Position numbers and translations under genes: made by a program. This document shows positions 13,453 through 26,861 of a stretch of 64,000 nucleotides of DNA, piece after piece (position 1 is the stretch's first letter; the number at the start of each line of letters is the position of its first letter). Under the pieces are notes generated by a model that ran no database searches, had not been told where the DNA came from, and worked only from the letters and a program-made list of their open reading frames with translations. Source of the stretch: Epiperipatus broadwayi (taxonomy: Eukaryota > Onychophora > Udeonychophora > Euonychophora > Peripatidae); contig JAQFVV010006334.1 of NCBI GenBank assembly GCA_028023455.1, forward strand, positions 3,213,792-3,277,791. The letters are read 5' to 3'.

Positions 13453-13728
13453 AAGTTACGTTAAGTATTTTTTCAACACTGATACCGTCATTAGATTCGC
13501 ATACGACCATTTTACCATTATGTTCTTTTGTAAATGTAAAAGCCAGATTATGTTCAGCTATCTTAATTTTGCCATTATCAACAATTTTAGTCAAGGAGTT
13601 AGATAACGTCTTATTATTTACAAACCAGGAGATATTAGCTAAAGGTCTTCCTTCACTTCTACATGTAACTGTAGCTTCGTAGCCTGCATGAAAAGTTTGA
13701 AGTTCACCAAGAGTCAGCCGTGTTTGAA
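13453..13728 (-). CDS. Ig-superfamily gene, exon with canonical I-set/C2 Ig domain
   Basis: This 276-base exon (92 codons) has on the minus strand a good acceptor (TTTTGTATTTTGCAG) and the donor GTAAGT, both phase 1. The product shows the Ig signature clearly: ATVTCRSEGRP (B-strand Cys), NISWF (C-strand Trp 11 residues on) and KMVVCESND (F-strand Cys), followed by a G-strand-like EKILNVT. The EGRP...I.W pattern is typical of I-set/C2 domains of adhesion molecules and receptors. Several N-x-S/T sites suggest an extracellular glycoprotein. Open reading frame continues upstream to an ATG at 13783, giving a hydrophobic leader (MIMLCAYFKNCLFVLYFA). This could be read as a signal peptide, making this a first exon, but the acceptor and matching phase favour an internal exon. 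Confidence 0.8.
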
Positions 13729-13739
13729 CTGCAAAATAC

Positions 13740-15724
13740 AAAACGAAAAGACAATTTTTAAAATAAGCACATAACATTATCATTTACAAATTTAAAAGTT
13801 AAATAACCTCAAACAAAATACTGCTATTTTTTTTTAAAAAAAAAAGCTAAAATTTAATGGGAAAAAATAAGTAACAACAAAATAATACAACTTCCTTCAT
13901 TTACTTATGATGTAAATAGGATTCCCCTTGGTATGAAACTCAGTGTGTAGAAATTTATATTCCTAAAAACTTAATTACAAAATATAAAAATACCAATAGA
14001 TTAAGAATCTATAGGAATATTATATCTCCTCCATTACTAGTGAATAGTGCATCATATTACTATTCTATTTTTTTTTTAATTGTTAATTGTGTTATTTCGC
14101 AAAACATGTATTAACATCTCAGATAATGTAGTGTAGGGGACATTAGTTTAGACTACATTGTCAAAAATTAAAGCTCATTGATTTATTTTAGTATTGAATA
14201 GATTAAAATTGATTATCTTGGAATGTTATCCTTCTGGTAAAAGAAAAAGAAAAGAACCCATTATTTCTAAATATTAAATGATTTAAAAATAATCTCTACC
14301 AAAAATGTATGTGATAATATAAATATTAAAATATAATTTATTTATATTAATAACATTAATAAAGAATTCTTAAACTTTTTATTTAAAAGACAGGCTAATA
14401 CACTATATATTTTATTATAGGTTAAAATCTAAAACAAAAATGACTATAATTTAAATCCTTTTGAAGTCATACTTGATCCTGTGCTGCATAATCTGTAGTC
14501 ATCTATTACAACCCATATACATTAACAAAACTCAAATGTTTATGAACATTTCCTCAATCAATAAAGATCAAAGGATTTGTTCAGATAATCTATTAAAAAA
14601 TAAATATTACAGCAAAAAAATGTTAGGAGCTAGAATGATCAATAAAAATCAATAACAAAGATTTGTTTTGTAATATATCATATGCTAATGAATATATAAA
14701 AAGATTTATAATAAATATTTTGAAGTTATGAAAATTTTTCTAGAAAGTCAAGTGAAATAAAAAAAAAAAACCCAATCAAATGGTTTTATATAATAAGTAA
14801 AAATAATAATCAAACAGCTAATTGCTTGGGAAGTTATGTGATGTTCAACAAGATTGTTTTGATCAAAAAACTTAAGCTCTGGAATCTACCACTTGACTGC
14901 ACTAAACAGCAATGAGTTGTATAGTTAATAATAACAATAGCAACCCCTCCTCAATCTTGTTTTCTCCATCTACATTCAAAAAAAATTTTATTGAATAAAA
15001 AAAATTAAAAATTTGTAAATATGAATAAATTTTGCATCTCCTATCTATATATATAAGTGGCATAATAAATCGTCTCTCAATTGATTCTTGGGTTTGTGTT
15101 GAGATCATCACAATGATAACATTATTTTTTTAAAATGAATTATCGAATAAAATGATTTACTTAAAATGGACCCAAAGTTCAAAGTAAATGATTTCAATTC
15201 TTCCAAGTCTAAGAAAAGCCATGAAATATTTTCTTTATATAATAATGTTTTGGAATTGAAGATATAAGTTAATTTGGATGAAAATAGATCATTATAGCAG
15301 TGAAGTACCATCACACACATGCATATATGCTATTTTCTGCATTGTTCATTGGCTTTTTCTTTTCGTTTTGGATCAATGGTATAGAAATGTTATGTTTTAT
15401 AGCATCTATTAATTACCCTTCTGATTTAATGCTGTAGTAAGTGACATGCCTTGGAGTTCAAAGCCCATGGAAAGTGGCCCAGCTGTCACTTCTGTTGCTT
15501 AAAATTTTTATAAACATCCATGAAAAAAAAATTCAATTTTTTTTATATTGACAAATCATGATCTTAGTGCAATATTTTCTTAAATGGGTTCTTTTTTTAA
15601 AAAAAAAAATTGAAATAATATAAAGTTCTTATAGCCCAGCATTCATTTTTTTGGGACTATAGTGAAAAAAGACTAAACAATAGTTGTTAGAAGACACGAT
15701 TCACCATCAATTCATTGTAAGCAG
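13740..15724. other. Intron sequence without recognised features
   Basis: This belongs to the intron between the second and third Ig exons. It holds only short AT-rich ORFs. The stretch 14880-15540 is slightly richer in G+C and has a TATCTATATATATAAG segment, but no terminal structure that would define an element. Confidence 0.5.
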
Positions 15725-15728
15725 TTAA

Positions 15729-16302
15729 AACAGGCAAAACTCTCCATACAATTGTGCCAGTCAGTGCAAGCCAGAATAATCAATGAATGCCAAAAGGCTT
15801 CTGCATAAAATTCCTATCTAGTGCCTACTCATCCAATATCCCCAGACTAGTTTCTAGCTTGTGGCTTTTGTCAGTGAGGAGTCTTGGATCTGAAAACACT
15901 GCATTTAGATCTTATGATGTAATGCAACCATCTAGCAGCCACCTTTTATCTCTACTTAACTACAAAACTATGAAAATATATGGGTACTGAACTGAGTTCA
16001 AACCCATATGACTATATAAGCTACTGAGCTTGGATTGAAAATATTATTGGGTTTTCAATTTTAAACTCATAGTTTTGTAGTTAAGTAGAGATAAAAGGTG
16101 GCTGCTAGAGGGTTACGTTAGATCCTAAGATCTAAATGCAGTGCTCTCAGATCCAAGACTCCTCACTGACGAAAGCCACAAGCTAGAAACTAGTCTGGAG
16201 ATATTGGATGAGTAGGCACTAGATAGGGATTTTATGCACAAGCCTTCTGGCATCCATTGGCTTGCAGTGAATGGCACTACTGTATGGAGAGTTTTGCCTG
16301 TT
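15729..16302. mobile_element. Foldback/MITE element with TTAA-type target (long form)
   Basis: This 574 bp element has two inverted arms of about 240 bp (15729-15974 and 16066-16302) around a loop of about 90 bp. The tips, AACAGGCAAAACTCTCCATA and its reverse complement, match the 9.6 kb copy. It is flanked by TTAA at 15725-15728 and TCAA at 16303-16306, an apparent mutated target duplication. Frames of 60-70 codons open in both arms are mirror images of one sequence, not genes. It is a non-autonomous element of presumed piggyBac/Kolobok type, inferred from the target site alone. Confidence 0.85.
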
Positions 16303-18185
16303 TCAACAGTTATGAGCAAGCATAAGAAATTGTGATTATGTGAAGTTTAAGTAGTTTAATTGTAAGCAGTTGTGGTCATTTCTTTGTTCATCATGAGTTC
16401 ATTATTGAATTGGCTATCATGCAAGCATCAAATGAGTGCTAGCTATTATAGGAAGAAATATTAAAAGCAGCTTTATGTTTCATGTCAATGGTTATTTGCT
16501 TAATGGATTTAGGCAAAATTTGACTAAGCAAATGTTTCTTTTATTTGAAAAAATATGTAAAGAATGTGTTTATAAATATCCGTAGGCATTAAAAAAAAAG
16601 TGCACTGTAAACAGATACTTTTTGTCAATAATAATGTCTAAAATCCGATTGTGCTTTGCATATCTTTCAGTAAATAATAGTTAAATTATTCTCATTTGCA
16701 ACTGCTAACTGGATTCCAATAATGTTGTTTTCTTATAACTATCATTTAATTTTTTCAAATCCCTTAATAATGACAATCGAGAACGCATTGTAAGTTGAAA
16801 ATAATTTTCATTTTATTATTATGTAATTGAATAATAAACAACTGTAAATTTCAATATACAATACATTCAAATGACTACAGAATAGTACAAGAGTATCAAT
16901 TAGATTAAATAACATTCTTTGCTTTTATTCTTTTACAGAGAAGAAATAGCAGAATATTAGTGTGCAATACTCTAGGCTCATTTTCCAAGAAAGCTCTTTA
17001 TAATTACGAAAAAGTTATCTCAATTTCTAAGAACGATTCTACTGCACCATTTTAAGAAGATTCAAAAATTAGTTTTTATGAACCAATCATTCTTCATTGT
17101 TCACTGAAATTTGTGAGTAATAGTTTTTAAACACCAATTTTTTTTTTTATTCTAGTTCTATGATAATTTTTAAAAATTAAGTTCTATGATTGGTTAATAA
17201 TAATTTTTACAGTTAAGTTACAACAGGATTAATAATTGTTATAAAAAGTCATTTGTATATTGATTCAAGTTTAAATAAAACTGGTAGAAATAGTTATTTT
17301 AAGTCAACTGATTTAAATGATGAAAGAAATTATTGAGAATTTATTTTTAAATATACCTTTTGGATTTAATAAGAAGTACATTCTAAAGCAATAATATTTG
17401 TGCAGTGATGTATAATTTGATTGTAGCAGCATTTGAGATAAAATCATTTGTTGAATTTGAGATGGCATGTGTTAATTACAGATAGATTATTTGGAAGCAA
17501 ACTGAAAACAGATTTTAAATATTTTTTAAAAACAATAAATAGAGTCTACCAAACACATTCCCATTTGATTATTAGGACACAAATATTTAATTATATGAGT
17601 TAAATGTTAAGCACCAACTATCTAATTTTGCTTATATTAAACTAAATATTTTCTGAGTGAAAGATACTCTGGACTAATCAAAATATTTTTAGATGTTTTG
17701 GATTTTTTTTTTTAAAAGAAATAATTTCTAATTGTGAATAATTTAAAGACCAAATGTTCATTGAATTGTAAGATGTTATAAAAAAACAAAGAGCAACTAT
17801 TATTCATATGCAAATGATGGGTTGCTAACATTGCCCCATTAGCTACAAGTTTTTTAAATTTCTATGATATTTTATCATTTGTTAATTTCTTATACCCAAG
17901 CAGAAAAGAGGGGATCAAGATAATAAGCTACTGGCATTTCAAACTAAAAATGATTTCAGTTAAATCTAATGATATTTTCAATGGCGTCTGTATGAGAGAT
18001 ATGAATAAGGTGAAAAATATTTTTTGTGAATTATTAATGGTTGGGATGGCAGTTGCCATAATAAGAGATTTATGTATGTTTTTCACCAACATTGAATGAG
18101 TGCAGATGATAGACTGGATACAAAGAGCTTGGAACAGGGAATTTTTTGCATTAAAAATATGCTATATATTTTATTGGTGAGGCGG
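16303..18185. other. Intron sequence without recognised features
   Basis: AT-rich sequence with no domain-bearing frame, clear repeat or RNA gene that I can identify. Confidence 0.5.
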
Positions 18186-18190
18186 TAATC

Positions 18191-19972
18191 ATCTGAAATC
18201 CGGGCACAGCCGCTTGGGGTGTTGACGCTATACAAAAATCAATCAAATATAACGTTACCGGGCCGCCGTAACTTTTTTTTTTATAGAACATGTTTTTTTT
18301 TTTTTTTATTAAACAAATTTTTTATTTCATTTACAACATGATTTCTTTATTAAACAAATTTTTATATTCATTTTCGTTGTTTTTTTGTTTTTTTTAACCC
18401 GATATTTTTTTTTATCCAACAAATTTTGGTAATTTAATTTTTTGAATTTTAAAACTTTGGACTGTTTCACGACGGAAAAACTTGTTTTAACCATGCTGAA
18501 AAAATATAATGGGATAATTATTTGGGACTTGTTTCGACTTTGTTCTACTTTTTTTTTTTTTTTTTTGGTTGATTAAATTGTTTTTCTTCTTCTTATTAAA
18601 TCAAAACTAACATTTATGTTGTTGGGGGTTCAATAATTGTTTTGAAATCCCCACCCCACTCTCTGATCAATAATTGTAACATAAAGTCAATAATTTTACT
18701 TTTTTTTAAACAACTTGTTTTCACTTTTTACTTTTATTTATATTACTTTTGAATTAGCCTTTTTTTTTTTTTGCTTCTACAATAAACAGCTTTTGGGGAG
18801 GCTTTCGTACTGTTATTCTTAACAAAAAGTAAACAAAAATAGTCATTTATTTGAACCCCACTTGTTTTAACCCTGATGAAAAAATATAACGCAATTATTT
18901 GGGTATTATTTCGAATTTATTTAACCTTTTTTTTTTTGGCTTGATCAAATTGTTTTTCTTCTTATTAAATAAAAAGTAACTTTTGTGTTTTTTGGGGGAT
19001 AAAAAATTGTTTTAAAACACCCACCCCCATACTCGGAAAAAGAATTGTAACAAAAAGTCAATAATTTACTTTTTTTTTTTTTTTCAACAACTTTTTCTCA
19101 CTTTTTACTTTGATTTATATTTCATTTGAATTACCTTTTTTTTTTTTTTTGGCCTTCTACAATAAACTGCTTTTTTTTTTTTGGGGGGGGGAGATTTTGT
19201 ACTTTGTTATTATTAACAAAAAGTCTACAAAAATAGTCATTTATTTTAACCCCGCTGCAAAAAATATAATCCAAATACTTGTCAATTTCTAATGAAATGA
19301 AAAAAAAAAAAAAAAGAACACAAACTTTGGACTTTTTAAAATTATTTATTATTTTAGTGCTGTAATAAAAAGTGGACATTATGTGCCTGAAAAAAGAACA
19401 CAATCTCACACACTTTCTGTACTCGGCTATTCTGAAGAAAGTTTAAAAATTGCATGTTCTTCTCAGACCTTTTAGTGGTCTCATATATTTTCCACGCTGA
19501 AACATGACTTAGCGCTTGAGCTTTGTCGAAGAGTGTTCGAACATACACTTTGCCAATTTTTTACATATTAACATTTTTTAGGAAAGGGTGGGGATCATAT
19601 GACAATTATTAAAAATTAACAACATTATTTAAATAGAAATGACATTACTCTATTACGGAGATTTGAAAAGTTGTACTGATTTGAAATTCAAAAACCCTCA
19701 AGCGATACGGTAATCAGCTATGAATAGAACAAATACGCGTAAATAGTTTCGAAGCACAAAACGGGCCATAATATTTTTGTACAATGTCATGTAAAGCGGC
19801 TAGAGATCCCTACTATCGCATTTTTATATGCATGTGCTTGAGGTTACAGCCTTAATGAATATTACAATATTAAATGTTATTAGCCATAAGGCCGGCCATA
19901 GAAATGGCATTTTTATGTGTTTTGTACACATAAGCAATGCCCCAAGCAGCCATGCCCGGATTTCAAATGATT
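18191..19972. mobile_element. Non-autonomous DNA transposon with ~35-40 bp TIRs and T-rich tandem core
   Basis: The left end GGTAATCATCTGAAATCCGG and the right end (reverse complement GGTAATCATTTGAAATCCGG) form GC-rich terminal inverted repeats that continue through GCTTGGGG. GTGAGGC occurs immediately outside the left tip (about 18178-18186) and one base beyond the right tip (about 19975-19981), giving a 7-8 bp target duplication. The interior has no transposase frame. It contains long T runs and about 2.1 tandem copies of a 380 bp unit. Target length would fit hAT-, P- or Merlin-like groups, but the tips do not decide; exact end points are uncertain by a few bases. Confidence 0.75.
18480..19330. 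repeat. ~380 bp tandem repeat inside the TIR element
   Basis: The phrase CTTGTTTTAACC.TG.TGAA starts units at about 18480 and 18860, and a truncated third begins near 19240. Each unit carries poly-T runs, a run of G residues after TTTTGTGTT or its equivalent, and ACAAAAAGTCAATAATTTAC. Copies differ mainly in the lengths of T and G runs. Confidence 0.8.
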
Positions 19973-19984
19973 ACCAGTGAGGCT

Positions 19985-22900
19985 TATGAAGGCCTGCATT
20001 AATAATTTTTTTTTTACCATGAATAAATAAAAACCTGGATGGATATTTGGAGCTAGAATTCATAATTAAACTAGAAACATTCTTACAATGTTTATTTTTA
20101 ATATTTTAACTTTAACCACATGCAGTTGTTCATGTCTCATATCAACATAGACTTTGCAAAAGAAAAAAAACCATTGTGGAATGATCTTCAGATATGAGAG
20201 ATAGCTGCAAAAGTAGTCCCTAAATAAATATATAGAATAAGATACTTAATCAATAAAAGCTAGATACTGTTCCCATCATAAACAAATTTATTTTGCTCTT
20301 AGTTTTTCTAAAATTCTCAAGCTGGCTTTTACCTTACTATTTTCAGTCATTGGAGGTTAGTATATAAATATGTTAATATGAATTTCTCATTCTGTCAGCC
20401 ATTTCTCTGCATTATTTGTGACAATGGAATATATTAGTGTAAATTCCATTCTTTAATTATATAAGTAGCAATTCTAACTCAAATCCTTCTTTTCTTTTGT
20501 TTTCTATGTTCTCTCTTTTACTATTTTGTTTTTCTTCTTTTGCAATTAAAATAGTCATGCTCCTATATATGCATATACCTTCTTTCAACTTACATAAATG
20601 ATTATTACTGCTCTAAAATATTTTAGTATGGAGTCAATTTTTCAATGTAATTGCTAATCATCTAATTCCTAGAAGTAATCAGTTAACTGCCTTCTATTTA
20701 AGAAAATGTCCATTATTTTTCAAATATAAAAATTTCAAATAAGCAATTTTTTTTAAAGTGACTACCCAAAGCCAACTTGATTATCCATCTAATATTACCT
20801 GGTAAACAAAAGTCTAGGCATTTCTAATTGAAAAGTAAAAGTTTCAGGATATGTGTGAGTGCTCTTACCATCTAACAAAACATGAATGTAAAATTAAAAA
20901 GCTTTCAGCATCGATTAGGAATATATCCACAGGTGCTGATAACATGATTTATCATAATTTTGAGAATTGTCAACTTAGAAAAACAATATATATATATATG
21001 TTTCTAATGCTCAATAAACTTTTGGCAGCATTATTCTAATACATCTTTGTAATGCTAATTTATCATTTAAATTATATTCAAATAATTAAGATAATGTGTT
21101 TAAATATCAAACTGACAAGCTGAACATTCTTACTTCAGATATACATATTGTACCCATTTTAATTGTGCCTTATCATTTAATTAAAATAATTAGATGCATA
21201 AAATAGTAAAAATTTTAAATTTCAAGTCAGTAATATTCTTTATAACCATTTAAAACTAAAACAATTGCACTTAAAAGTACTTTATGTAATTTTATTAATG
21301 CATTCAGTAATATTTAAAATGCATATTAATAATCTGCTATAAGGCCTAATGTTAATAATAATGTTGTTTAAAGTATAAATAATATAGTAATATTTATTAA
21401 AATAAAGTTTTTATGGTAAGTAAATCTACATTTTAACAATTATCAATTAAATCTATAAATTTAGTTAACTTAAAATATTTTAAATAAATCATTAGATAAT
21501 ATTAAGTACAGCAAAGCATTCTCCAATGAAAGGATTTCTAATTATATGTGTGTCTGTCTTTGTAGCTTGTGTGTGTTATTCTAACGATAATTACTTTAGT
21601 TAAAAAGTATTAAAAAATTGATATATATTTAATACTTAATAAATACTAAATAAATATGAGAAATAATTTATTATGTAATACATATTTAATAATATTTAGT
21701 TTATTAAATAATTATATTAAAAAATATTTTGCTAAAATTTCAAATATTATATAAATTAAATTATTATTTTTAAAATATTTTATCTTTCTTTCTATCATTC
21801 TTTAATTAAATTTAAAAATAGAACTTAAATTTAGTGATTGAAAATCGATTTAATTGGATAATTGATTTCAGTGTCAGCTGCTCAATTGGGATTAGCTATA
21901 TAAAAAAGGGAAAGAATAGGTGTGTGTGTGCATGGAAATTATTAAGAAACTGATAACAATTTAAAAAGAAACAGTTAATATTTTTGTTTAAAAAATGTGT
22001 TTAAAATTTTATCTTTATTTAAATTAACGTTAAAATGAAATAAAAAATAAATAACTAGTCAACTCTCTAGGGGAGAAAGAAAGCCACATTGATATTTACT
22101 TATCGTAACAATTGGAGAAAAGAAAAATATATGAATGGCTTGACAAAATGCAATATTACTGGAATTTTTACTTTAATCTACGGAAAAAGTTGACTGTATA
22201 GAAACAGAGGACAACGCAATGGTATATTACATAATAATTTGTTTATCGTATTCTAGAAACATTTTTCTATTTGTTTACAAACTTTTGCATTATTCTAAAA
22301 TAACCTAGTGTTAAATTTCCTGAATTGAACTATTTAATCTTCTACTTAATATATTTTAATATGGAATTGTTATTATTAATCATTTATTCACGTTACTGTC
22401 ATGATGTTTTTTAAATGACTTATAAAATGAGAAATATTTAAATTTCAATTATTAATTTATGCATATAATATGCTACTAGATTTATGATGGAATGGCTAAA
22501 ATATAAATGATATTTAAGTCAATGTTTATTATAACTGAATATCAGTCTGTTTTAAAAAGAAAAAAAAAACTGCTTAACCGAAGTTACTACTTATATTTAA
22601 AACTTTTAAATTAAAATCTTTTATAAATGCAAGAATGAAACTCTTGAGAATAGACTTTTGCTGAATTCAATATTGGGATTCGTCTGTTGTCAGATTAAAG
22701 TTTATTTTCAGAACTATGAGTAAATAAGAAGGGGGAAAAGTTTCATTAATGAACTGATTGTTTAAACTCATGTTGGAGATGTGTTGCTAAACATGAAAAT
22801 AACTTTTTTTTCCTCACTTTCAATTTTAAATTGTTATGCTTTAAGAAATATAGTGTATTTAATATTTGTCATGTTGAATTTTAAAATGTACTGTGTGTGG

Positions 22901-25080
22901 GTATAAAATAATATAGTGTATATATATTTAAGGTATGGTAATAATTTTACTTTGATATTTCAATTAAACTTTGCTGGATAAATGTTATTAAGTCATAACA
23001 TTTTGGTAATTTAATTATTTATTTAGAATATTATATTTATTATAATTATTTTATATGCATAAGTCAGTATTATTTCAGAACTTAAAGGTAAAACAATCTA
23101 CAGTGTTTTGTTCTGCAAAATTATTTCTCATATCACGCTAATTGCTGTTTGAAATTTATAAAGAATATTTGTGTCAGAATGAGTGATATATCTTAGAGTT
23201 GCTTATTGGCACAGTCATGGCTGCATATATGTTAGATGGTAAATTGTTTTATTAAAAACTTATTTACATTTGTATTTATTGCTATGTGTATGCTATTGTT
23301 ACCATTAGATTATATTAGTGAATTATGATTAAGCTAGAGTGACTATAGTCCTGCTACTAAGCATTTATTTATCCTTTATGGTATAATTTTATATGTTACT
23401 TCCAAGTTATATCTTAGTTGTTGTATAAAAAGGGTATCTTAATATTATATTTGTAGTTTACTGCTTAGGTGTGCTTACAGTTCTTTGAACTAGAGGATTT
23501 CTTGTCAAAATGTAATTGTTGGTTTATATGGGTGTTCAGTTCTTTTGTTTTATTCCCATAGCACATAAAATAAGTTGTAGGGTAAACATAGGTCTTCTTA
23601 GTGATGTGTGCAGATTTGGCCATTATGATGTAATTGCCTAAGATTCCTATTTCAAGTTATTCAAATATCTTTATTAAAAAACCCAAATACAAACATCGCA
23701 CCTAATTTAGCAATTATATGTTGAACTTTTGAGGAAAGTTATTCCATCCGCATATATTTATATATTTGTATGTAGTCACAAAATCTAGGACTTATACCCT
23801 CTATGTTTGTAGAGTCAGTAATGAATGTTCCTTAGCATTATACATAAGCAACTTTAATGATAATTTAAATATAAAATTGAAATAGTCATGACTTTACCAA
23901 ATAATATGATAGCAATAAAGACACTCAATTAAATTATAAATTGGTAATTAGAGGATAGTTTATAATTACTATTTAAAAAATATATATAAGAGGAATAATT
24001 ATAATACATTAGTTTTAGATACATTAATTTTAAATTTACAACTATTTTAAGCATGAGTTAAAGTTATTATTTGTTTATTCATAAGTGTATTGAATATTCT
24101 TTCAGAAATTAATACTTCTGAAAAGCTTAAGTATTATCAAATAGTTCATAGTTAAGTAAAACAAAGTATATGCTTATTCATTAAGTGAAGAAATTATGTA
24201 TTTGTTATAAAAGGTAAAACATTCTTTTAACCAATACTAATGGCTAGTTCTAAAGTACTTACTGTTATAGTAGTATTTTATATTGCTTATATTAATATAA
24301 CTAAAGTATAACTTATAATTGTGCTAGCCTTAGTCAAAAATATTTACCCACTTGAAAATATAATGGTGTAGAAAATATTTGTATTGTTTATTTGGGAAAG
24401 ATAAAGAAAACTTAATTGTTGAAATTAATTGATTAGCAATATAATTTATTGTCAATTTTGTATGTAACTTTAAATTTGTTTTAGTGAAATATGTAAACAA
24501 TTGTTTCACTGGAAAAGTCTTATGTTTCATAGGATGTAAATAAAACTTAAATAATGTTTTTTTTTGTAAGTTATAAAAATGTGTCTTTATAATAAATTGT
24601 TGATTTTTGTGAAATTATACTAGATAACATGAGGTTAGGGAACGAGAATTTGCTATTGAACAATTTTTTGTAATTGGAATCAAATGATGTTTTGTTGATT
24701 TCATAAAAAATATAGAAAGGGAATAATAACAAAGATTTATATTAAAAGAGATTATTATTTCTAAATGCTAAATATATAAGAATATATTTTAGAATGAGTA
24801 GACAAAGCTAGATTGTGAAGGACTTTATGCACATATGATAAGCATCATATTATTTGGACTCCATTCTATAATTCACAAATTTTCATTTCATAAGATTTAC
24901 AGAGATTACAATAAAGAAACAAAAAATAAAAACAGCACAAATTCTTGTTTCAGCTGATACGTATTAAAAAAGTCAATTAGTTTTAAAGGTATTAAACATA
25001 CATATATAATGTATTAAAATTAAATAATAAAAGCTATGTTAAGATAAATCAAAATAATCAAATATTTTTAACAATATTTA
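19985..25080. other. Long intron stretch without recognised features
   Basis: No domain-bearing frame. Short TA runs occur near 20987-20999 and 22918-22928. Several AT-rich ORFs of 60-70 codons are not credible genes. Confidence 0.5.
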
Positions 25081-25097
25081 TCATTAAACAAATTTAC

Positions 25098-25397
25098 CTT
25101 TCATGTCAATTTTTGCTGAGGTTTCAAATTTGCTATTATTGCTGGAGCAATGAAGGATTCCATCAATATCATTCTGATAAAACTTTTTATCTATTGTCTT
25201 AGTAATAGTATATATGACTGTACTAATGTTAACTGAAACTGGTTGTGATTGAATGGCAGATAATGGAGAATCATTTAATTTGATATACATTTCAGAATCA
25301 TCACTTCCAATTTTTTTACAGGAAATTGTTTTCTTATCATCTACTAAAATTATGTCAGTGTCTATTTTCTTGCCATTGGACTGGAACCATGGTTTAC
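25098..25397 (-). CDS. Ig-superfamily gene, internal exon (divergent Ig-like domain)
   Basis: This 300-base exon (100 codons) runs on the minus strand from a TTTATAG acceptor to a GTAAAT donor, again phase 1 on both sides, so it can be spliced in frame to the other two Ig exons. The translation is fully open and begins KPWFQSNGKK. Two cysteines, in TISCKK and ILHCSSNN, lie about 60 residues apart, matching B- and F-strand cysteines of an Ig domain. The usual C-strand tryptophan after the first cysteine is not visible; MYIKL occupies that place. Potential N-glycosylation occurs at VNIST. It lies 11.8 kb downstream of the first Ig exon, in intron sequence crowded with retroelements. Domain assignment is weaker than for the 13.5 kb exon and rests partly on exon structure and phase. 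Confidence 0.65.
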
Positions 25398-25869
25398 CTA
25401 TAAATTAAAAAAAAAAAAGATTTAAAATGGATACAATGCTAACCAATCTATGTTATTACTTTTACCATTATTTCTGAAGTGATAAAATCATGACTTGTAA
25501 ATTCTAAAATATTAATTATTTACTAAAAAATCCAGCAGGTGATAGTATGTTATCACATGATAAACTAAAGTATGATATTTATATAAATTTGTAGACTTTG
25601 GCTAGTGTTTATTTCTATCATACAAGTAGGCTATATAAAAATTTGGATCAATAGGCATTTTACTTTATATATATATATACTATAAAAAATAGTGTTATAA
25701 GAATTAGTAGATAGAAAAAATATATAGAACTATAAGTTATACGATTTATCTGAAACAAAGAAGGGCATGAAAATTGAATGAATAAAATCAATAAAAAATA
25801 AAAGATCAAGTGAGTGTATGCTAATTAAAAATTACTTCTAGTCCAAGTAATGAAATATGACACTGTAAA

Positions 25870-26861
25870 ATATAAATTAATTGTGATATGCATGTATGCA
25901 AAGTCTGCAGAAAGGATTTGCTATTAGAAGAAAAGATAAAGAAACAATTGATTTAAAAAGAAGATAAGTACTTTACTATAGAGATACAAATATTAAAAGC
26001 ACAAGTGAAGTGGGATTCATTATTAAAAAAAATTGGAAGAACTATTGTGGAGATTGATGGTATATCAGATAGAGTGGCAAGATTATGAAATAAAAAATAT
26101 AGATAATTCAAGTTTAGGACCCAACAAATTCTCATTGTGATTTTAAAAAAAAGGATTTTTGGAAGGATATACAAAATACTTTTAATCAAGCTAAATAGTA
26201 TTTTAAAATTGTCATGAAAAATTTTAATGCTAGGAGATGAAAATGTTGTGGGTAAATTTGATTATAGTGACAGAAATAAAAGAAAGATACAACTTTGTGT
26301 AGTGCACCGAAAAAGATACTATTAAGAATTCTTTCCTTGAAAAAAAAATGCTAAATGAAAATGGATATGGAAATATTCAAATGAAAACACAGCAGAAAAT
26401 ATGTATTTCATGGATGTAATATTCTTAATAGCTTCAACATAGAAAGTGATCACTGATTAGTGATATGTAAGATACATGCTAACACAAAGCAAAGACAAAA
26501 ACTAATTTAACTGATGATATTCCAAAATTTTCAGAATCACTGCAATTTTAATTAAAACTTGTAAATGTTTAATTTTATGTTCAAACTTCCCAAGTGAGAT
26601 CAATAAGAAAATAACAAATACATTACTGACAATTGTAAGATAGATAATTGGTCCAGAAAAATCACTAGTTTAATAGTAAATTTTCACTAAGACAAGACAA
26701 TGTATGAAGTAAAGAAGAAATATAAAATTTTTTTTAAAAATGATCCATTATGAAGCATTGAAAATCTAGTTTTGTAAAATATGAAAAAGATTTAATAATG
26801 TTATAAGAAAATATATTTGTGAATTGGCAAGGAAAACTATAGAAGAGAATGAGTCTCAAAA
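25870..26861 (+). pseudogene. Decayed RTE-type LINE, endonuclease and linker part
   Basis: Aligns by eye along its length with the better preserved RTE endonuclease region at 51.8-52.9 kb: shared stretches include GTGGGATTCATTATTAA, GGAGATTGATGGTATATC and TTTTAATGCTAG (the GDFNA box in the better copy). Numerous stops and indels. It ends where similarity to the RTE linker (GAATTGGCAAGGAAAACT at 26821) gives way to Ty3/Gypsy sequence near 26862. Confidence 0.7.

Noticed and set aside
14880-15540. Possible Helitron (TATCTATATATATAAG start)
   Set aside because: No convincing TC start, 3' hairpin plus CTRR end or coding region could be identified.
15787-16319. Two frames on opposite strands with nearly the same protein
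   Set aside because: They are the two inverted arms of the foldback element read in opposite directions, not genes.
19131-19409. Overlapping frames on both strands in the T-rich core
   Set aside because: Created by homopolymer runs in the tandem repeat; Lys/Phe-rich with no domain.
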